Shown piece by piece: positions 1 through 8,557 of a stretch of DNA of 37,285 nucleotides. The notes under the pieces were generated by a model. That model did no database searches. It saw nothing but the letters and a program-made list of their open reading frames with translations, and was not told the DNA's origin. Numbering within the stretch: position 1 is the first letter of the stretch; every line of letters begins with the position of its first letter. The stretch is from Candidatus Methanoplasma glyptotermitis (GTDB taxonomy: Archaea; Thermoplasmatota; Thermoplasmata; Methanomassiliicoccales; Methanomethylophilaceae): NCBI GenBank assembly GCA_031267895.1, contig JAIRYF010000019.1, positions 1-37,285 of the forward strand, given 5' to 3'. The position numbers were made by a program, and so were the translations under genes.

Positions 1-2341
1 CCCGCCCATACAGGGGGGGGGGGGAAATTATAATTTCCCCAGCCGTCTGAATGTAACTGTATTATTTGCTGCCGCTCTGTTTCTGGCAGCAGCATTCTTT
101 GTAACGTATTCCGAACAAAATGAGTCGGATGCTGCAGGTGTCATCGGTACATGGGGCTGCGGTTCCGGAGGCAGCAGCGACAGCAGTGTTACAGCGACTC
201 TTACGGATGACGGTGTTCTCACGATATCCGGTACTGGTGATATGGATAATTATGCCAATAGCACCTACAACAGGCAACCGTGGTACGATGATTCATCGAA
301 AATAACGAAAGTTATAATCGAATCAGGCGTAACATCCATCGGCGACTATGCATTCTACTACTGCTACAAAGTGGAAACCATTACAATAGGGGAAGACGTG
401 AAAACCATCGGTCACCATGCATTCTTATACCTCTCAATCCTGAAAACCGTGACAATATCCGACAAGGTGACAACCATCGGTCACCATGCATTCTATTATT
501 GCGAAAAACTGGCATCCATAACAATACCAAACAGCGTGACATCCATCGGAGAATCTGCGTTTGAGGGATGCGCAGGTCTCAAAACAGTGACGATACCTAA
601 TGGCGTAACATCCATCGAAAGCAATGTATTCAAGTACTGCTCCAAACTGGAAACAGTGACAATAGAGGGAGATGTGACATCCATCAGCGGATCTGCGTTC
701 TACAATTGCACCAGCCTGACATCTATAACAATGTCCGGCGACTTGAAAACTATCGGCGAATCTGCATTCTACAACTGCACCAAACTGGAAACCGTGACAG
801 TCATGGGCAAACATACGGATGCGGACGGAGTAATACAAGGGTATTTCAAGAAGGGAACAGACTGGAAACTTCCCGGAATGTCCCCAGACAGTGATACCTC
901 CATAAAATATCTGTTCCTTCCGGATATCAGTTCCGCGGATTACAATCCTAACGACGGCGACGGAGGCATAGCCGGAGCATACGGAAGAGGACTGTATTAC
1001 GGCAATACTAATTTCACATGGAACTATTACGTATCACTATGGGAGACCGATGGATTCGAAGTATCTCTTACATCGGAAACCGGAATCTCAGGTTTTGAAT
1101 ACAGTATCGTCAGAGGCGGCAGTTCTTCTGTCTATACAGGAGAGTATACAGATCCGTTAATCATTGGTAACGGATACAAGCTTACCGTAACCGCTCTGCT
1201 CGCAACAGGATATGAATTCAAAGAATGGTCCGGATATTCGGATTCCGAAGAGAATCTGTTGGTGGCAGAGTCGGTAACCGGTGCCGTATCCTTAACGGCA
1301 TCCGCCTCGAAGATCAAGTACTCGGTATCCGGTACACTCAAGGTAACAGGAGGGGCATCCGACTCCAAGGGTAAGATCGTAACCCTTACATCAACTTCAG
1401 ACAGCAAGGTTTACACCGCAGTCACAGAATCCGGCGGAACATACGAGATAGAGAATGTTCCTTACGGCACAGCCGGAAACATCACCGCAACAATAACGGG
1501 ATACTCTCAGACCGAGAGTCCGGAGACCATAGATTCGTTAGCCGGACCTCTGACCGGTCAGAACATTACGCTTATGGCTCTGTACACCGTAACCCTTACC
1601 GCAGGAACGGGAATATCAGGTTTCGAATACAGTATCAACGGCGAAGATACCGTTGATTATGAAGAACCGTTCCAAACGGAACACGGCGATACTCTTTCGG
1701 TAACCGCTCTTCTCACGGAAGGATACGAATTCAAAGAGTGGACGGGTTCCGATTCCGATGACAGTCAGTTGGAGATAGAGTCGGTAACCGGTGCCGTATC
1801 GGTAACAGCATCCGGTGAGCTGATACGATACGGTGTAACATTCGATTCAGGTTCGTATTATGCTGTGTACACAAAAGACGGTTCTCTTTCTTCTTCTGTG
1901 ATAAACGTAACTTACGGAAGCAGTCTGTTATTCGGAATACGTGTATCCGAAGGATATTCCGTATATCCTGTTGTTTCCGGAAATGCAAATATCATTCTCC
2001 AGACTGACGGATGGTACAGGATATCGGATATACGTTCCGATATCCTTGTCGGTATAGCCGTAAACACAGTATACGGAGACGGCGGTGGCACCGGCAACGG
2101 TTCCGGAGACAGTCCATACGGTAACGGTAACAGCTCAGGAACAGATACCCGCGGCAGCGGTTCCGGCGTAAACAGTTCCGGCAGCGGAAACGCAGGTAAC
2201 AGTACAGGAAGTGAAAACAACATACCTTATTGGATTCCGATTGCCATAGCGGCAGCGATTATCGCATGTGCCGTTGTAGCTCTGACAGGACAGATCTTGA
2301 TCAAACGCAGGAAGGAGGACGGGGAAGAAGACGGTAACTGA
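1..2341 (+). CDS. BspA-type LRR surface protein L1, 5' partial, G-tract phase-variable family
   Basis: The start codon lies before the window. The body frame is open from base 2 to the TGA at 2339-2341. After the G tract it encodes a hydrophobic signal-anchor (about bases 47-106) ending in the family motif FFVTYSE, then a cap (LTISGTGDM) and seven BspA/LRR_5 repeats of about 23 residues of the form VTSIGxxAFxxCxxLxTVTI (about 305-810). Next come beta-sandwich regions: a carboxypeptidase-regulatory-like module (about 1318-1570) and two InlB-B-repeat-like modules with EGYEFKEWTG-type motifs. A Ser/Gly/Asn-rich linker, one membrane helix (about 2224-2310) and a KRRKEDGEEDGN tail close the protein. 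BspA-like LRR proteins are typically adhesins on the cell surface; adhesion here is inference. If its leader equals that of L3, whose last 14 visible bases before the G run match, the ATG frame is out of frame with the body (12 G), so the gene is OFF in this sequence. Confidence 0.85.
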   Translation, partial: PPIQGGGGNYNFPSRLNVTVLFAAALFLAAAFFVTYSEQNESDAAGVIGTWGCGSGGSSDSSVTATLTDDGVLTISGTGDMDNYANSTYNRQPWYDDSSKITKVIIESGVTSIGDYAFYYCYKVETITIGEDVKTIGHHAFLYLSILKTVTISDKVTTIGHHAFYYCEKLASITIPNSVTSIGESAFEGCAGLKTVTIPNGVTSIESNVFKYCSKLETVTIEGDVTSISGSAFYNCTSLTSITMSGDLKTIGESAFYNCTKLETVTVMGKHTDADGVIQGYFKKGTDWKLPGMSPDSDTSIKYLFLPDISSADYNPNDGDGGIAGAYGRGLYYGNTNFTWNYYVSLWETDGFEVSLTSETGISGFEYSIVRGGSSSVYTGEYTDPLIIGNGYKLTVTALLATGYEFKEWSGYSDSEENLLVAESVTGAVSLTASASKIKYSVSGTLKVTGGASDSKGKIVTLTSTSDSKVYTAVTESGGTYEIENVPYGTAGNITATITGYSQTESPETIDSLAGPLTGQNITLMALYTVTLTAGTGISGFEYSINGEDTVDYEEPFQTEHGDTLSVTALLTEGYEFKEWTGSDSDDSQLEIESVTGAVSVTASGELIRYGVTFDSGSYYAVYTKDGSLSSSVINVTYGSSLLFGIRVSEGYSVYPVVSGNANIILQTDGWYRISDIRSDILVGIAVNTVYGDGGGTGNGSGDSPYGNGNSSGTDTRGSGSGVNSSGSGNAGNSTGSENNIPYWIPIAIAAAIIACAVVALTGQILIKRRKEDGEEDGN
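13..24 (+). repeat. Homopolymeric tract G12 in the L1 leader
   Basis: Twelve consecutive G lie in the coding leader of L1. The preceding bases (cccgcccataca) match the leader of L3 exactly. By analogy with L3 the upstream frame reads into an early stop; 10 or 13 G would join it to the body frame. Homopolymers of this length are known slippage hot spots in phase-variable bacterial genes. Confidence 0.8.
21..40. repeat. Perfect 20-bp palindrome abutting the G tract (L1)
   Basis: GGGGAAATTATAATTTCCCC equals its own reverse complement. Its left arm is the last four G of the tract. The same palindrome recurs in L3 (14769-14788) and in slightly decayed form in L4 and L5. It also encodes part of the NYNF motif that precedes the signal anchor. 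Confidence 0.85.
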
Positions 2342-2373
2342 TCTCTCCGTCCCCCATTCTCAAACACAAACAA

Positions 2374-2421
2374 GAGATACCGTCGAATCCGTGCGATGGT
2401 GTACCTCTTCTTTTTCTTTCC
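2374..2421 (+). terminator. Probable terminator of L1
   Basis: An imperfect hairpin (arms GAGATAC.. at 2374 and ..GTACCTC to 2407) is followed by the T-rich run ttctttttcttt. The stretch aaacacaaacaagagatacc before and in the hairpin is shared with the stronger L3 terminator at 16939, so the two genes share their 3' flanks as well as their 5' ends. Confidence 0.55.
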
Positions 2422-2909
2422 TTCCACATACCCTTCGGTATTTCCATCGGCATCTTCTTTACGTACCCGCATTTAGAATCCATGGCGGCTCTCTCCCAGA
2501 ACGCAGACCTAATGGCAACATGGGCACATGCGTAAACAGATAAAGCACGGGCCATCAGAAACACGGGTACTGGATTCGTACTAAATTGAAGTACTTATGT
2601 CAAGGTCATTGAACAAGCAAGATTCGAGTTTCGGAGTCTACCGGGCAGTATTGCGGGTATACAAAGACTTCCGAGGACAGTACACTGATCGTCGGCATAG
2701 ATTCCGTTTCGGCTGCTCCTTCTCCGGAAGAGTTTGTTTTTCTCTTCCTGGTTTATTTGTGATGTCACCCGCCGTAATCTTTATGCAGACATACGACAGA
2801 GTCTTCTTCCGAAAATCGTGGAATTTCAGGCCGCCGCACGGTTCATCTGTCACGACCGGGGTTTCCTCTTCTTTATGAACACTGTCTGATAAGCAGTGTA
2901 TTATATGGG
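2422..2909. other. Intergenic region with an operator-like inverted repeat before the exchanger gene
   Basis: No convincing gene. Short open frames here lack family features and good start signals. At 2879-2899 there is an inverted repeat, ACACTG-9nt-CAGTGT, directly before the TATA-like tattatat (about 2899-2906) of the downstream exchanger gene. Its place at the BRE/TATA boundary suits a repressor site, but this is inference. Confidence 0.4.
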
Positions 2910-3899
2910 GTGTTCATCTCCGACAATGTGTCATGGATACTTCTCGGGATACCCGTCGGTATCGCATTTCTGTACTTTGGGTCGGAATGGATGGTCGGCG
3001 GTGCCAAGAAAATGGCTGTGCGCCTGGGTGTGACACCGTTCATTATCGGTCTTACTGTGGTGGCGTTAGGTTCGTCGGCACCGGAAGTCGTGACAGTGCT
3101 GGTGAGCGGAAACAATCCCCAGATAATATTGGGCAACATTGTCGGCAGCAATATAGCCAATGTCGGACTGGCGATAGGTCTTGCAGCACTCATATCTCCT
3201 GTATTCTGTAAATTCTCCGAGATAAAATTCGAGATTATATCTATGCTGGCGGCCACATTTGTGATAACTCTTATGGCATTGACCGGATCGCTGGGGTTCG
3301 CTGAGGGTATAGTGCTCGTCTCGGCTCTGGTGGTGTTCATATATCTTGCGTACAAATTCAAGAGGGGAGTTGCGGCCGAAGAGGGCGAACCGAAACACGT
3401 CTCCGGGAACGGCGATGTCCGGAAGGAGGGGATGTACAAGTTTGTTCTGATGATCGCTGCCGGAATCATTCTGCTTTATTTCGGGGCAAGGGCCTTCATA
3501 GACGGTGCGGTTGAATTGGCGGGGATGTTAGGAGTCTCCGACCTCATGGTGGGTCTCATCGTGGTTGCGGTGGGAGCATCCCTTCCCGAGCTGTGCATAT
3601 GTATAGTAGCCGCATACCGCAAAGAGAATGAACTCGTTGTCAGCAACATCGTCGGGAGCATAGTGTTCAACAGCTTCTTCGCGCTCGGAGTCGGTGTTAT
3701 ATACACAACCGTTTCCGTTTCTCATTACACAATGGTATTCCATCTGCCGGTCATGGTACTGATGTCCGTTCTTATGGCATATATGATAAAGAGGGACGAC
3801 AACGTTTCGAGGACAGAGGGTCTTTTTTTACTCCTTGTCTACGCCGCATACATCGGACTGATGTTTGTCTTTCCGGCTTTGACGCAGGGTGCGATCTGA
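2910..3899 (+). CDS. CaCA-family sodium/calcium (cation) exchanger
   Basis: This 329-residue integral membrane protein has about ten hydrophobic segments. It carries both alpha repeats that define the Ca2+:cation antiporter superfamily: GLTVVALGSSAPEV in the first half with GNIVGSNIANVGLAIGL after it, and GLIVVAVGASLPEL in the second half followed by SNIVGSIVFNSFFALG. The acidic residues in the two (S)xPE motifs are the expected cation ligands. The length suits the YrbG/prokaryotic NCX type. The start is uncertain: GTG at 2910 gives the full reading, while GTG at 2928 would sit about 26 bases after the TATA-like tattatat (2899-2906), as for a leaderless mRNA. The gene ends two bases before the convergent ABCE1 gene. 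The likely role is export of Ca2+ or another cation driven by Na+ or H+; the exact ion cannot be told from sequence. Confidence 0.88.
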   Translation: MFISDNVSWILLGIPVGIAFLYFGSEWMVGGAKKMAVRLGVTPFIIGLTVVALGSSAPEVVTVLVSGNNPQIILGNIVGSNIANVGLAIGLAALISPVFCKFSEIKFEIISMLAATFVITLMALTGSLGFAEGIVLVSALVVFIYLAYKFKRGVAAEEGEPKHVSGNGDVRKEGMYKFVLMIAAGIILLYFGARAFIDGAVELAGMLGVSDLMVGLIVVAVGASLPELCICIVAAYRKENELVVSNIVGSIVFNSFFALGVGVIYTTVSVSHYTMVFHLPVMVLMSVLMAYMIKRDDNVSRTEGLFLLLVYAAYIGLMFVFPALTQGAI

Positions 3900-3901
3900 G
3901 T

Positions 3902-5668
3902 TCACGAGTAGTAATACTCGCCCTTCATCTTCTGTTCCCTGTCGAGTCTGGAATCCGGTTTGTTGATTCTGGGGCGGCATGTGTCGGCATCGCGCCTGAA
4001 TGTTATGTCGACGGCGGAAAGGAATCTGTTCATTCCTTCTCTCATGTCGAACGGTCCCTCTCCTATGCCGCGATGTCCCGGTTCTCCGCCGAAGACCATC
4101 ATCGAATCAGAGACCATGTCGAGGAAATAGATATCGTGATCGACAATCATCCCGCTCCTTCCGGTTTTTTCCATCATCCTTCTGATTGTTTTGGCGGCGT
4201 TCATTCTCTGGTTTGAATCAAGGTACGCAGAAGGTTCGTCAAATAAGTATATGTCAGCTTCTGCCGAGAGACACATAGCTATGGCCACTCTCTGAAGCTC
4301 GCCTCCGGACAGAGTTTTCACGTCTTTTTCCATGAGCTGTTTGATTCCCAGCGGGTTTAGGACCTCGCCCTCGAAGAATCCGGAATTGACTGTATCATAA
4401 GCTTTTGCGTGAAGGACATCTCTGACCGTACCGTCGGCATCGGCTGATATGTATTGGGGTTTGTACGATACTTTCACGGCCGTGCCTAGTACTCCTCTGT
4501 CCGGTTTTATGATACCCGCAAGCATCTTGACGAAAGTGGTCTTTCCCGTGGCATTAGGACCTACGATACCGACCGATTCTCCGATCTTCACCGCTCCCTT
4601 CCCGGTCGTGAGTCTGAATTCTCCCAGATCTTTCTCTACACTGTCGAATTCAAGGAGGTCGGGGGTGTTCCATTCTGTTCTCGGAGGGGAAGTCTCAAAC
4701 TCTATGGGCCTGTCCCTGAATCTTATGTTTTCCTCGGGAAGATATCCGTCGAGGTAGACATTTATGGCCGTCCTGACCTGTCTCGCAAGGGTGAACACGC
4801 CGTACGCCCCTTCCGATCCGTAAACGACGCTGACATTGTCGGCAAGGTAGTCCAGTATCGCAAGGTCGTGTTCTATGACAACAACTTGCTTATCCGCACC
4901 CAAACTTTTGATTATCCTTGCTATTTTGACTCTCTGATATATGTCCAGATATGATGTCGGTTCGTCGAAGAAGTACACATCGGCGTCTCTCATGACCGTG
5001 GCTGCTATCGCAAGTCTCTGGAGTTCTCCGCCGGAGAGTTTAGACAATTCCCGGTCAAGCACCTCTGTCAAGCCAAAAAGTTCGGCAGCCTCATATACCG
5101 ACATCCTCTCTTCAACCCTCCCGAGAAGATCGCGGACTACGCCGCTGACGCTCTGAGGCAACTTGTCCACATATTGCGGTTTCATTGCAATCTTCAAGCT
5201 GCCCGAATAGACCTTTTTGAGGTGGTCGCAGAGTTCGGTGCCTGCAAAATGTTCTAACACTATCTCTTTTGACGGAGGGTCATCGAATTTTCCGAGATTG
5301 GGGATCTCGGTACCGGAGAGTATCTTTATTGCTGTTGTCTTGCCGATGCCGTTCGGCCCCAATATTCCGGTGATAAATCCCTTTTTTGGGATCGGGAGCC
5401 GGTAGAGGCGGAATGAATTCTCGCCGTATTGGTGTACTATCTCGCTTTTAAGTTCATCGGCCAAACCGATTATTTTGATTGATCCGAACTGGCATTTGTT
5501 GACGCATATGCCACATCCGTGGCAGAGAGATTCGGAGATTACAGGTTTTCCTTTCTCATTGAATGTGATACATTCGACCCCTGTTCTCATCAAGGGGCAG
5601 AATTTGACGCACTCTTTGTTGCACTTTCTGTTCTGGCATCTGTCATGCAACACGGCAGCTATTCGCAT
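3902..5668 (-). CDS. abce1: ABCE1/RLI ribosome-recycling ATPase
   Basis: This 588-residue protein has the complete ABCE1 architecture. The N-terminal iron-sulfur domain has two 4Fe-4S cysteine sets (CQNRKCNKECVKFC and CHGCGICVNKC). The first nucleotide-binding domain has Walker A GPNGIGKTT, signature LSGGELQR and Walker B YFFDEPTSYLD. The second has GPNATGKTT, LSGGELQR and YLFDEPSAYLD. ABCE1 splits ribosomes after termination in archaea and eukaryotes and is nearly universal there. The MRIA start matches the family; a TATA-like AAAGATTAAAT lies near 5693-5703 on the minus strand, about 30 bases upstream, consistent with a leaderless or very short-leader mRNA. The C-terminal tail after the second domain is about 70 residues. 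The gene is convergent with the exchanger. Confidence 0.97.
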   Translation of the reverse strand: MRIAAVLHDRCQNRKCNKECVKFCPLMRTGVECITFNEKGKPVISESLCHGCGICVNKCQFGSIKIIGLADELKSEIVHQYGENSFRLYRLPIPKKGFITGILGPNGIGKTTAIKILSGTEIPNLGKFDDPPSKEIVLEHFAGTELCDHLKKVYSGSLKIAMKPQYVDKLPQSVSGVVRDLLGRVEERMSVYEAAELFGLTEVLDRELSKLSGGELQRLAIAATVMRDADVYFFDEPTSYLDIYQRVKIARIIKSLGADKQVVVIEHDLAILDYLADNVSVVYGSEGAYGVFTLARQVRTAINVYLDGYLPEENIRFRDRPIEFETSPPRTEWNTPDLLEFDSVEKDLGEFRLTTGKGAVKIGESVGIVGPNATGKTTFVKMLAGIIKPDRGVLGTAVKVSYKPQYISADADGTVRDVLHAKAYDTVNSGFFEGEVLNPLGIKQLMEKDVKTLSGGELQRVAIAMCLSAEADIYLFDEPSAYLDSNQRMNAAKTIRRMMEKTGRSGMIVDHDIYFLDMVSDSMMVFGGEPGHRGIGEGPFDMREGMNRFLSAVDITFRRDADTCRPRINKPDSRLDREQKMKGEYYYS

Positions 5669-5704
5669 GCTCCTGTCTATTCGTGACGTCGGATTTAATC
5701 TTTA

Positions 5705-5769
5705 GGTCAGCCGCTGGTTCGGCAGTCTCTGCAAATGGACTGCGAGGTACCCGAATCCATCGGCTGACC
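5705..5769. other. Long imperfect hairpin in the abce1-L2 divergent region
   Basis: GGTCAGCCG (5705-5713) pairs with CGGCTGACC (5761-5769). The stem continues inward with TGG/CCA, TTCGG/CCGAA and CAGTC/GACTG, separated by small bulges. It lies just upstream of the abce1 TATA. It could be a small RNA, a decayed mobile-element end, or a bidirectional terminator. It does not fold as a tRNA. The rest of 5669-6037 is AT-rich and without a supported gene. Confidence 0.5.
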
Positions 5770-5975
5770 GGATATTTGATTCTGGATACAGAGTCAGCAG
5801 ATGCGGGTACATTCGGGTACGAATAAAGCATTAAATATAGATTTTAATGCCTACATATAGATAAAAATATGAACAAACAGATAATAGGCGACATTTAGGG
5901 ATATGTTTATTAAGTCATATGTTCTCGTGACACAGCGGTCCCGAAAAGGCCGCACGGGATTGTGATACTATGAAC

Positions 5976-5985
5976 ATAATATATA
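5976..5985 (+). promoter_or_regulatory. TATA box of L2
   Basis: TAATATATAG, centred about 58 bases before the L2 ATG. It predicts a transcript with a leader of about 30 bases that contains the SD-like GGGAG at about 6026-6030. Confidence 0.45.
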
Positions 5986-6037
5986 GAGAACAGAAAAATC
6001 ATCCTTTGAGTCCGTGTTTTGGACTGGGAGAGAAGTT

Positions 6038-8296
6038 ATGAATTTACGTTTTAATCTAGCGATCTTATCCGTCGCTGCTTTGTTTTTCGCAACAGCGGGT
6101 TTAGTAACGTATTCAGAACAGAATGGGTCGGATGCCGCCGGCGGGACCGCGGGAAGTTTGACATGGGACTTCACAAACGGTGTTCTCACGATATCCGGTG
6201 CAGGCGACATGGAAAATTATTCCGATCCAAGCAACAGACCGTGGCACGCCCATGAAACAGACATAACGAGCGCAGTAATCGGTTCGGATGTGACATCCAT
6301 CGGAAACATGGCATTAGACGGTTGCACAAAACTGACATCGATCGCCATACCCAACAGTGTGAAATCAATCGGCATCCGGGCATTCTCTGCGTGCAGCAGT
6401 CTGAAGTATGTCGATATACCGGACAGTGTAAAATCGATCGGCAGTCAGGCATTCTACGAATGCAGCAGCCTGGAGTCAATGAAAATACCCAATGGCGTGA
6501 CATCCATCAGTCAAGATATGTTATACAGCTGTTCCGGCCTGACACACGTTGACATACCGAACAGTGTAACATCTATCGGCAGCATGGCATTCTATGACTG
6601 CGGCAGTCTGGAATCCATTGACATACCGAACAGTGTGAAATCAATCGACAGTCAGGCATTCTATCTCTGTTCCAAACTCGCATCGGTCATCATACCCGAT
6701 GGTGTGGCATCTATGGGATTCAGCGCGTTCGAGAAATGCGCCAGTATGGAGTCTGTGACAATACCGGACAGCCTGACATCCATCGCTGATTATGCATTTG
6801 CAGATTGTATCAAACTCAAGACCGTCAAATTATCCAACAGTGCGATATCCATAAAAGTCGGAGCATTCTGGGGGTGCACTGATCTTGAGTCTGTGACAAT
6901 ACCGGACAGCCTGACATCCATAGAAACATTGGCATTTGCAGATTGCATCAACCTAACGTCTGTGACTATAACAGGCGGACTCGACAGTGAAGGAAGAGCA
7001 ATCACGAACGGAGTGATAGATAAGTATTTCAGCACAGGTAAGGACTGGATACTGTATCAAGCCCCCAACGCCGCAAAATATCTGTTCCTTCAGGATATCG
7101 ACTCCTCGGATTACGGCCCCAACGATGCCGAAGGCATAGCCGGGGCTGAAGGAAGGGAACTGCATTACAAAGACGCAGAATTCAGATGGGACGCGCCGTC
7201 CGGTCTGCAGGCAAGATGGGGATACACAATATCTGGGACCCTGACAGTCTCCGGAGGAACGGCATCCAATGCCGGTGTGACGGTATCTTTTGGATCACGT
7301 ACCGCGGTTACGGCATCTGATGGCAGTTATGCCATAAGAGATCTGCCGATAGGCATATCAGGCAATGTAACGGCAAAAATCCCCGGATATGTACAGACGG
7401 GGACACAGCCCCGTACATCCGGACTGACACAGAGTATGTCGGATGCGAACATAACTCTTTCAGCGGCACATACTGTGACTCTGACGAAAGGAACAGGAAT
7501 AAGCGGGTTCACATACGTGATGAACGGCGGTCCTACCGTAGACTATACGGTACCGTTTGACGCACCGTACGGCAGCAATCTTGTCATAAGTGCCTTGCTG
7601 TCGGATGGATATACGTTCGATAAATGGTCCGGTACGCAGAGTTCTTCGAATAATCCGCTGAGTGTATCGGGATTATCTGGCAGCATATCCCTGATGGCAT
7701 CTGGAATTTCGGCGAAACAATATGTTACGTTCGATTCCGGCTCGGACTACAGGGTGTACGTTGACAGTTCTCTTGTGACTCAGCCGATAGCCGTAGCGAA
7801 AGGAGGCAGTTTGATCTTCTCCGTACAGGTATCCGAAGGGTACACAGTACATCTTTCTGTTTCGGGAGATGCCGGCATGATTCTCCAGACGGATGGATTG
7901 TACAGGATATCTGACATGCGTTCTGATGTACATGTTAGCATAGCTGTACAGCCGGACGGCTCTGGAGACGGTTCCGGAAGCGGTTCCGGAAGCGGCAGCG
8001 GGTGGGCCGTGATAAACCTGATATGCGCAATTATTGCGCTGTCTGCAGGTATCATCGCGATGGTCGCAGGAAGGAGTCGCCGCGCCCGCGAGGGTGTGAC
8101 AGAAAAGAAGAGAAATTCTCTTTTTGTCAGGATAGTGGCGTTACTCATAGGTGCGGTGTCTGTGATAATGTTCCTGCTGACAGAGAACATAGGTTCTCAT
8201 GCGGGCATATCGGATACATGGACTCCGCTGTACGTCGGACTGCTGATAGTCGGTTTAGTCCTGACTGCGATAGGTGCCAGGCCCCGCAGGGATTAA
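6038..8296 (+). CDS. BspA-type LRR surface protein L2, no G tract, intact frame
   Basis: The ATG at 6038 follows a GGGAG ribosome site and begins directly with the signal peptide (MNLRFNLAIL... to LVTYSEQNGSDAA). This is the segment found after the G tract in L1, L3, L4 and L5. A GTG at 6014 in the same frame is a less likely start. The cap WDFTNGVLTISGAGDM precedes ten LRR_5 repeats of 23 residues (about 6290-6980). Then come a linker, a carboxypeptidase-regulatory-like domain (about 7220-7470), InlB-B-repeat-like modules with GYTFDKWSG, a Gly/Ser run, and a C-terminus unlike its paralogs: about three membrane helices with basic loops (about 8005-8290) instead of one helix plus a short tail. 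About 752 residues. The gene reads without interruption, so this paralog should be expressed constitutively. Surface adhesion is inferred from the family. Confidence 0.88.
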   Translation: MNLRFNLAILSVAALFFATAGLVTYSEQNGSDAAGGTAGSLTWDFTNGVLTISGAGDMENYSDPSNRPWHAHETDITSAVIGSDVTSIGNMALDGCTKLTSIAIPNSVKSIGIRAFSACSSLKYVDIPDSVKSIGSQAFYECSSLESMKIPNGVTSISQDMLYSCSGLTHVDIPNSVTSIGSMAFYDCGSLESIDIPNSVKSIDSQAFYLCSKLASVIIPDGVASMGFSAFEKCASMESVTIPDSLTSIADYAFADCIKLKTVKLSNSAISIKVGAFWGCTDLESVTIPDSLTSIETLAFADCINLTSVTITGGLDSEGRAITNGVIDKYFSTGKDWILYQAPNAAKYLFLQDIDSSDYGPNDAEGIAGAEGRELHYKDAEFRWDAPSGLQARWGYTISGTLTVSGGTASNAGVTVSFGSRTAVTASDGSYAIRDLPIGISGNVTAKIPGYVQTGTQPRTSGLTQSMSDANITLSAAHTVTLTKGTGISGFTYVMNGGPTVDYTVPFDAPYGSNLVISALLSDGYTFDKWSGTQSSSNNPLSVSGLSGSISLMASGISAKQYVTFDSGSDYRVYVDSSLVTQPIAVAKGGSLIFSVQVSEGYTVHLSVSGDAGMILQTDGLYRISDMRSDVHVSIAVQPDGSGDGSGSGSGSGSGWAVINLICAIIALSAGIIAMVAGRSRRAREGVTEKKRNSLFVRIVALLIGAVSVIMFLLTENIGSHAGISDTWTPLYVGLLIVGLVLTAIGARPRRD

Positions 8297-8334
8297 ATTT
8301 ATTCAGCAGTGACACGGAACAAACATGGGAGACT

Positions 8335-8371
8335 GCCGCTCCGCGGCTTTCTTCCTCTTTTATCGTTTTTT
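8335..8371 (+). terminator. Terminator after L2
   Basis: Hairpin GCCGC-tcc-GCGGC (8335-8347) followed by tttcttcctcttttatcgttttttt. The rest of 8297-8557 has no supported gene. Confidence 0.65.
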
Positions 8372-8557
8372 TGCGAACTCTCTTTTCAAGACCGTCTCCG
8401 TAGTGAAAAAACAGAGACAGCCATCCATACTTTCTCCTGGCAGAATGCAATTCATCAATCGGCATATGCGGCGGCATCCGACCCAATCCTGCTGTGATTC
8501 CCGGCGGCACGGAAACAACCCCAACTCATCCGGCGGTTCTGAGAACAATTCATAACT

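Noticed and set aside
2597-2878. A 93-codon ORF between L1 and the exchanger
   Set aside because: Cys/Arg/Phe-rich translation without domains, no TATA or SD, and an equally long frame on the opposite strand.
5970-6041. A 23-codon ORF overlapping the L2 ATG by ATGA
   Set aside because: The TATA-like taatatata lies inside it, so the likely transcript begins after its start codon, and the peptide resembles nothing in the family.
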